From: UBA4744 sp963707435
GTDB taxonomy: Bacteria > Actinomycetota > Acidimicrobiia > Spongiisociales > UBA4744
Reading direction: 5' to 3'
DNA length: 64,000 bases
NCBI GenBank assembly: GCA_963707435.1
Contig: CAVPPF010000002.1
Coordinates: 1-64,000 of the forward strand
The notes below the pieces were generated by a model. It was not told the DNA's origin, did no database searches, and saw only the letters and a list, made by a program, of their open reading frames with translations. Positions 59,864-64,000 of this stretch are shown one piece after another; positions within the stretch are counted from its first letter, which is position 1, and the number at the start of each line of letters is the position of its first letter. Both the position numbers and the translations under genes were made by a program.

Positions 59864-61048
59864 ATGGAACCGCCTGCTTTTCCCGATGGGTTCTTGTGGG
59901 GCGCAGCGACCGCTGCGCATCAGGTCGAGGGTGGCAACTGGAACAACGACTGGTGGGCATGGGAGCACGACCCTGCTTCGCCCTGCGTTGAACCGAGTGG
60001 CGACGCCTGCGACCACTACCACCGGTACCGCGACGACATCCGGCTCCTCGCCGAACTGGGCTTCAACATGTACCGCTTCTCGATGGAGTGGAGCCGGATC
60101 GAACCGGAAGACGGCGAGTTCTCCGCGGCGGCCCTCGACCACTACGCACGCATGGTCGATGCCTGCCGGGAGTTCGAGGTCGAACCGGTCGTGACGCTCC
60201 ACCATTTCACATCACCCCGGTGGGTTGCGGCGCAGGGTGGCTGGGCGAACCCGCAAACCGCCCAGATCTTCGGGCGCTATGTAGAACGAGTGATGTCGGC
60301 TTTCGGTGACCGGTTGAGCCTGGTCTGCACGATCAATGAGCCCAATGTTGCGGCCACCATTGGGTATCTGGTCGGTCTCTTCCCGCCCGGAGAGCAGGAC
60401 TTCGCGCGGCGGGCGGCGGCCAACGAAACGTACATCGAGGCCCATCACCGGGCGGTTGACGTGGTGCGCGCCTCAGGAGCGAAGGCCGGCATGACCCTGA
60501 ACATGAGCCAGTGGGTGGCCCTGGACGGTGGTGAAGGTCCGACGGCGGCGCTGCGCGGCCCCTATGAGGACGTTTTCCTGGAAGCCGCGCGCGATGATGA
60601 CTTCATCGGCGTGCAGGCCTACACCCGCACCCGGGTCGGTCCGGCCGGCCAGCTGGGTCCTGAGGAAGGCGTCGAAACGACCCTCATGGGTTATGAGTTC
60701 TGGCCGGAGGCTCTCGAAGCAACGGTGCGCCGGGCGGCTCAGGAGACCGGACACATCCCGATCCTGATCACCGAGAACGGTGTGGCCACGAGCGACGACG
60801 GCCGGCGCATCGAGTACGTCCGGAGAGCGCTGCAGGGGGTTCGGCGAGCGCTTGCCGACGGCATTGACGTGTTCGGCTACACGTACTGGTCGGCGCTCGA
60901 CAACTTCGAATGGGCTTTCGGCTATGGACCGACGTTTGGATTGATCGGCGTGGATAGGGCAAGTCAGCAGCGCACCGTCAAGCCAAGCGGCCGATGGCTG
61001 GGTGGCCTGGCCCGGCACAATGGTTCGGGCGGATTGGAGTCGCCATGA
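59864..61048 (+). CDS. Glycoside hydrolase family 1 (beta-glucosidase)
   Basis: 394 residues, intact. N-terminal FPDGFLWGAATAAHQVEGG is the family signature; acid/base Glu in CTINEPNVAA, nucleophile Glu in ILITENGVATSDD, and the C-terminal WSALDNFEWAFGYGPTFGLIGVD. No signal peptide, so it probably acts in the cytoplasm on imported oligosaccharides. Slightly shorter than typical GH1 (about 440). Confidence 0.93.
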   Translation: MEPPAFPDGFLWGAATAAHQVEGGNWNNDWWAWEHDPASPCVEPSGDACDHYHRYRDDIRLLAELGFNMYRFSMEWSRIEPEDGEFSAAALDHYARMVDACREFEVEPVVTLHHFTSPRWVAAQGGWANPQTAQIFGRYVERVMSAFGDRLSLVCTINEPNVAATIGYLVGLFPPGEQDFARRAAANETYIEAHHRAVDVVRASGAKAGMTLNMSQWVALDGGEGPTAALRGPYEDVFLEAARDDDFIGVQAYTRTRVGPAGQLGPEEGVETTLMGYEFWPEALEATVRRAAQETGHIPILITENGVATSDDGRRIEYVRRALQGVRRALADGIDVFGYTYWSALDNFEWAFGYGPTFGLIGVDRASQQRTVKPSGRWLGGLARHNGSGGLESP

Positions 61049-62719
61049 AGGGGGAGGTCTTTGATCTCAGTGACGAACTCGTCGGAGCCCTCGTCGAGCT
61101 TTCGCCCCTCGAGGCGACCCTTATCGGTGTCGATGGGTTCGATCACTTGTGGGACGATCTCAGCCCGGACGGCGTCGAACACCGCCAGAGCGAACTCCTC
61201 CGATACCGACAGAAGTTCCTCGATCTTCCGGTGGCGCCGAACCAGTGGGAGAGATTGGCGCAGCGGGTCGCTGTGGAGTTCATCGAACGACGAGCTCGGC
61301 AAGATCTCCTCTGGAGATACCTTCTGCGACCTGAATACGGTTGCATCGCCGCTGCAGTCTGTCCGGGAGGTCTTCGACCACATGGACACGACGACGGCAG
61401 ATGGTTGGCGGAACGTTGCCATCCGGATGGAGACCATCGCCGAAGCGCTGGGAGGCTACCGCCGATCGCTCGAGGAGGGAGCCCGGAGATCGTTGCGAGC
61501 GTCGCGTCGACAGGTCGTCGCCGCCATTGCGGACTCCCGCCTCAACGCCGCCGATGCCGGGTTCTTCGCTGCGACGCTGGCCCGGTTCCAGGAGTCGAGC
61601 CTTGCGGAGCCGCTCCTCGGTTCCCGTCTCGAGTCGGCTTCCCGCTTGGCCCGGGATGCTTTCGGGAGCTTCGCGGAATACCTGGAGAACGACTACCTCC
61701 CGACCGCTCCCGTCGAGGACGGGGTCGGCCGCGACCGGTACCTGCGCCACACCCGCCGGCATCTCGGCATGGACATTGATCCGGAGGAGACCTACCGCTG
61801 GGGTTGGAACGAGGTGATGTCGCTCCATAAAGGGATGGTTGCTGTGGCCGCACAGATCGACCCGGAGGTGCCGCTTGCCGGGGTCGTGAACCTCCTGAAG
61901 ACGGATCCGGCTCGTTCGGCCACAGATCCGGACCACTTCATCCAGCTCATGACCGAACGGCAACACCTCGCCCTGGCGGAGTTGGATGGGGTGCACTTTG
62001 ACGTTCCCGAACCCATCAAACAGATATCGGTGAAGATCGCTCCCCCTGGAGGTTCGCTAGGCGCCTACTACGTCCAGCCGTCCGAGGACTACACCCGGCC
62101 GGGGACGGTGTGGTACTCACTCGGAAACCAGCAGACCGTTCCGTTGTGGGATGAAGTGAGCACCGCCTACCACGAAGGCTTTCCGGGCCATCACCTGCAG
62201 TGCGGGGTCCAGCTGTCGCTCGCCGACCAGTTGAGTCGTCTGCATCGGCTGGTCGTCTGGCATCCGGGGTACGGAGAGGGATGGGCGCTCTACACCGAGC
62301 TGCTGATGAACGAGCTGGGCTATTTGGACAAGCCCGAATACGTGCTGGGAATGATGTCGGCGCAGATGCTGCGGGCCTGCCGGGTCGTGATCGATCTTGG
62401 CCTCCATCTCGGCTACCGGATCCCCGATGATGCACCGTTCCATCCCGGAGAAGCTTGGACCTTCGCGTCCGCGGTCGAGATGCTCACCGACCTTGCCTTC
62501 CTGTATCGCGACTACGCGGTGTCCGAAGTCACCCGCTACCTCGGCTGGCCGGGCCAGGCAATCTCCTACAAGATCGGTGAACGGGTCATGCTCGACCTGC
62601 GGGCAGAGCTGCAGGCACGGCAGGGAGCAGCATTTGATCTCAAAACGTTTCACGCCCGGGTGCTCGGGACCGGTCCCGTTGGTCTCGCCCACCTGCGTGA
62701 GCTGGTGCTGGACACCTAG
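61045..62719 (+). CDS. DUF885 family protein, putative metallopeptidase (one frameshift)
   Basis: About 557 residues. N-terminal MKGEVFDLSDELVGALVELS, then after a frameshift near 61300-61330 the rest of the protein. The likely zinc site is in TAYHEGFPGHHLQ with YGEGWALYTELLMNELG downstream, the DUF885 arrangement (HExxxHH-like plus a distal Glu). The ATG overlaps the GH1 TGA by 4 bases (ATGA), so the two are coupled. Substrate unknown; no export signal. Confidence 0.82.
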
Positions 62720-62733
62720 CCCCGCGGAGCGTC

Positions 62734-62757
62734 GCCGTCCGCACCGCACGGTACGGC
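62734..62757. terminator. Possible bidirectional hairpin between convergent genes
   Basis: GCCGT pairs with ACGGC around an inner CCG/CGG, in the 40-bp gap between the DUF885 stop and the minus-strand endopeptidase stop. Short and without T-runs, so only a weak call. Confidence 0.3.
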
Positions 62758-62759
62758 GG

Positions 62760-63674
62760 CTAACCGCAGGCCTCGGAAAGGGTCGGGTAGGGGTTCACGG
62801 TGCTTTCCCCGTCGGCCACGATTTCGAAGTGCAGATGGGGGCGGGAGCCCTTGGCGTTGCCGCTGTCGCCCACATACCCGATGATGTCTCCGGCCTGGAC
62901 GTAGCCGTCCTTGGCGAACCGGTCCATGTGTGAGCCGATATAGAGGTTGCCATCGTCGCCTTCGAGGTTGAACTGGTACCCGCCGATGTTTCCAACGATC
63001 TGGTAGAGCGTTCCGGTAACCGGAGCCACGATGGGCGTGCCGCGAGGGGCGAATATGTCGTTGCCTTCGTGGAACCTGCCTCCTGAGCGAGGGAAGCCCC
63101 AGTCATTGAAGAACGTTCCACCGGGGACCGGACAGAGCCAACCGCCACCATCCACCGCCAGCGTCATCCCGACGCGGATCAGATTTGGGTTGGCGATGCG
63201 GTTGAGCTCAACGAGGCTGGACACCGTCGTCTTGAAGCGGGCTGCGATGCCGCCCAGGGTGTCCCCGGATTGCACCGTGTAGGTCGTTGCGGAACCTGTC
63301 TCTGCGGTGAAGGTGTGCTCCGGGACCGAGAGCTGCAGTTGGGTGCCGATATACAACAGGTTCGGGTTGGTGATCCCGTTGGCCTCGGCCAGCACGGCCA
63401 CCGTCGTTCCCGTTTTTCGAGCGATCTTCTCGAGCGTGTCGCCCGGTTGCACGATGTAGGCGCTCGAACCGGGGATGACCAGTTCCTGGCCCACCCGGAT
63501 CCGATCCGGGTTCGTGATTCCGTTCGCGTCGGCAATTGCGGCGACGCTCGTGTCGAACTCGCGGGCAATCTCAGAAAGCGTGTCGCCCGGCTTGACGACG
63601 TACGAACTCGAAGCCGCAGCAATCATAAGGAGCGCCGTCGTTCCTGCAACGAACAAGCGGATGTGTTTCTTCAT
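62760..63674 (-). CDS. Secreted cell-wall endopeptidase, three LysM domains plus M23 peptidase
   Basis: 304 residues. Signal peptide (LFVAGTTALLMIAAASSS). Three LysM domains, each starting YVVKPGDTLSEIA, YIVQPGDTLEKIA and YTVQSGDTLGGIA with the ANGITNPNxIxVG pattern. Then an M23 (LytM) peptidase: first metal His in GGRFHEGNDIF, then SHMDRFAKDGYV and the closing HLHFEIV. It should bind peptidoglycan and cut its peptide cross-links. In actinobacteria such genes are often under cyclic-di-AMP riboswitch control; see the upstream leader. Confidence 0.92.
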   Translation of the reverse strand: MKKHIRLFVAGTTALLMIAAASSSYVVKPGDTLSEIAREFDTSVAAIADANGITNPDRIRVGQELVIPGSSAYIVQPGDTLEKIARKTGTTVAVLAEANGITNPNLLYIGTQLQLSVPEHTFTAETGSATTYTVQSGDTLGGIAARFKTTVSSLVELNRIANPNLIRVGMTLAVDGGGWLCPVPGGTFFNDWGFPRSGGRFHEGNDIFAPRGTPIVAPVTGTLYQIVGNIGGYQFNLEGDDGNLYIGSHMDRFAKDGYVQAGDIIGYVGDSGNAKGSRPHLHFEIVADGESTVNPYPTLSEACG

Positions 63675-64000
63675 GACGGACGCTCCTCCGAGACCTTCTG
63701 GAATTCAACCCTTCATCGAGGTTTTCGGTTGATTCCCTGATGCTCTTGAGAGAAGCGTATATCGATCTCAGAGTCCCGACTGCGATTCCTCAACCGGTGC
63801 GATGGCCCGAGGGCGACCAAAACTCGCTGCATGAGGCCGGATACTGCCGACTGGCCGCCGACAGGCGTCTTCCCCGGCTGCAGCCGCCGCGCCCGGGCGC
63901 TCATTTGGTTTCGAATGGCTCCAGCCCAGCATCTGCTCCCCCTTTCGTCCGGTCCCGTTTGGACACAGGTTGAGCTCCGAGGTTCCGTCGACCGGGGGAG
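63675..64000 (-). promoter_or_regulatory. Long structured leader upstream of the LysM/M23 gene; possible 3' end of a c-di-AMP (ydaO) riboswitch
   Basis: No gene is seen in these 326 bases. Reading the minus strand from 64000, CTCCC...CCGGTC can pair with GACCGG...GGGAG about 55 bases later, enclosing GGAACCTCGGAGCTCAACCTG. That core resembles, from memory, the 3' part of ydaO-type riboswitches, a class found upstream of LysM/M23 genes. The 5' half would lie beyond the window, and the GGGGUGAAUC-like core was not found. Tentative. Confidence 0.25.

Noticed and set aside
63910..63930. tRNA-like TTCGAAT segment near the window end
   Set aside because: No acceptor or anticodon stems can be built around it; no tRNA was found in the window.

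Overview
The window is GC-rich, densely coded bacterial chromosome. Gene content points to Actinomycetota: an F420-type deazaflavin-dependent reductase, two AfsR/LuxR-like ATPase regulators, a YbdK-type glutamate-cysteine ligase, a sugar ABC system with no ATPase gene of its own, a DUF885 peptidase and a LysM/M23 endopeptidase. A deep-branching class such as Acidimicrobiia would fit, but nothing here proves it. No rRNA, tRNA, CRISPR array, phage or insertion sequence was seen. Many otherwise intact genes are split by single-base insertions or deletions, several in short homopolymer runs. These look like assembly errors, so they are annotated as one gene each with the breaks noted.

Layout. 0-6 kb: UvrA-like ABC ATPase; then, on the minus strand, a response-regulator/thioredoxin-reductase fusion coupled to a cyclic-nucleotide-domain histidine kinase. 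6-15.5 kb: cyclase/ATPase/TPR regulator, divergent amidohydrolase lipoprotein, F420-type reductase, voltage-gated-like channel, serine hydrolase, patatin. 15.5-20 kb: four-gene 2-oxoacid:ferredoxin oxidoreductase operon that includes an FAD/NAD(P)/Fe-S subunit. 20-26.6 kb: secreted barrel-like protein, decayed BTAD regulator, DEAD-box helicase with an RRM, VOC protein, YdeI protein, decayed SDR, methyltransferase. 26.7-33 kb: GT39-like membrane protein, DoxX, an AhpD-like gene with an in-frame TGA at its catalytic cysteine, and a YbjQ-YbjQ-PrsW operon. 33-38 kb: CaiB CoA-transferase, thioredoxin-like protein, and an arsenic operon (arsR, ArsP-like permease, small thioredoxin, ACR3). 38-43.5 kb: sugar ABC importer, extradiol dioxygenase, xylose isomerase. 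43.5-51 kb: epimerases, a repeat-rich secreted SGNH esterase, a GGDEF/EAL protein. 51-64 kb: TauE permease, P-type ATPase, YbdK ligase, a malic enzyme/phosphotransacetylase/adenylate kinase fusion, methyltransferase, GH1 glucosidase, DUF885 peptidase, LysM/M23 endopeptidase.

Functional picture: an organism that handles sugars (ABC importer, xylA, GH1), links 2-oxoacid oxidation to ferredoxin and NAD(P)H, and invests in thiol and peroxide redox control and arsenic export. The strongest unusual signals are the candidate selenoprotein AhpD (TGA at 30939-30941 with a SECIS-like hairpin starting 11 nt later) and the uninterrupted MaeB-Adk fusion (56053-58998).
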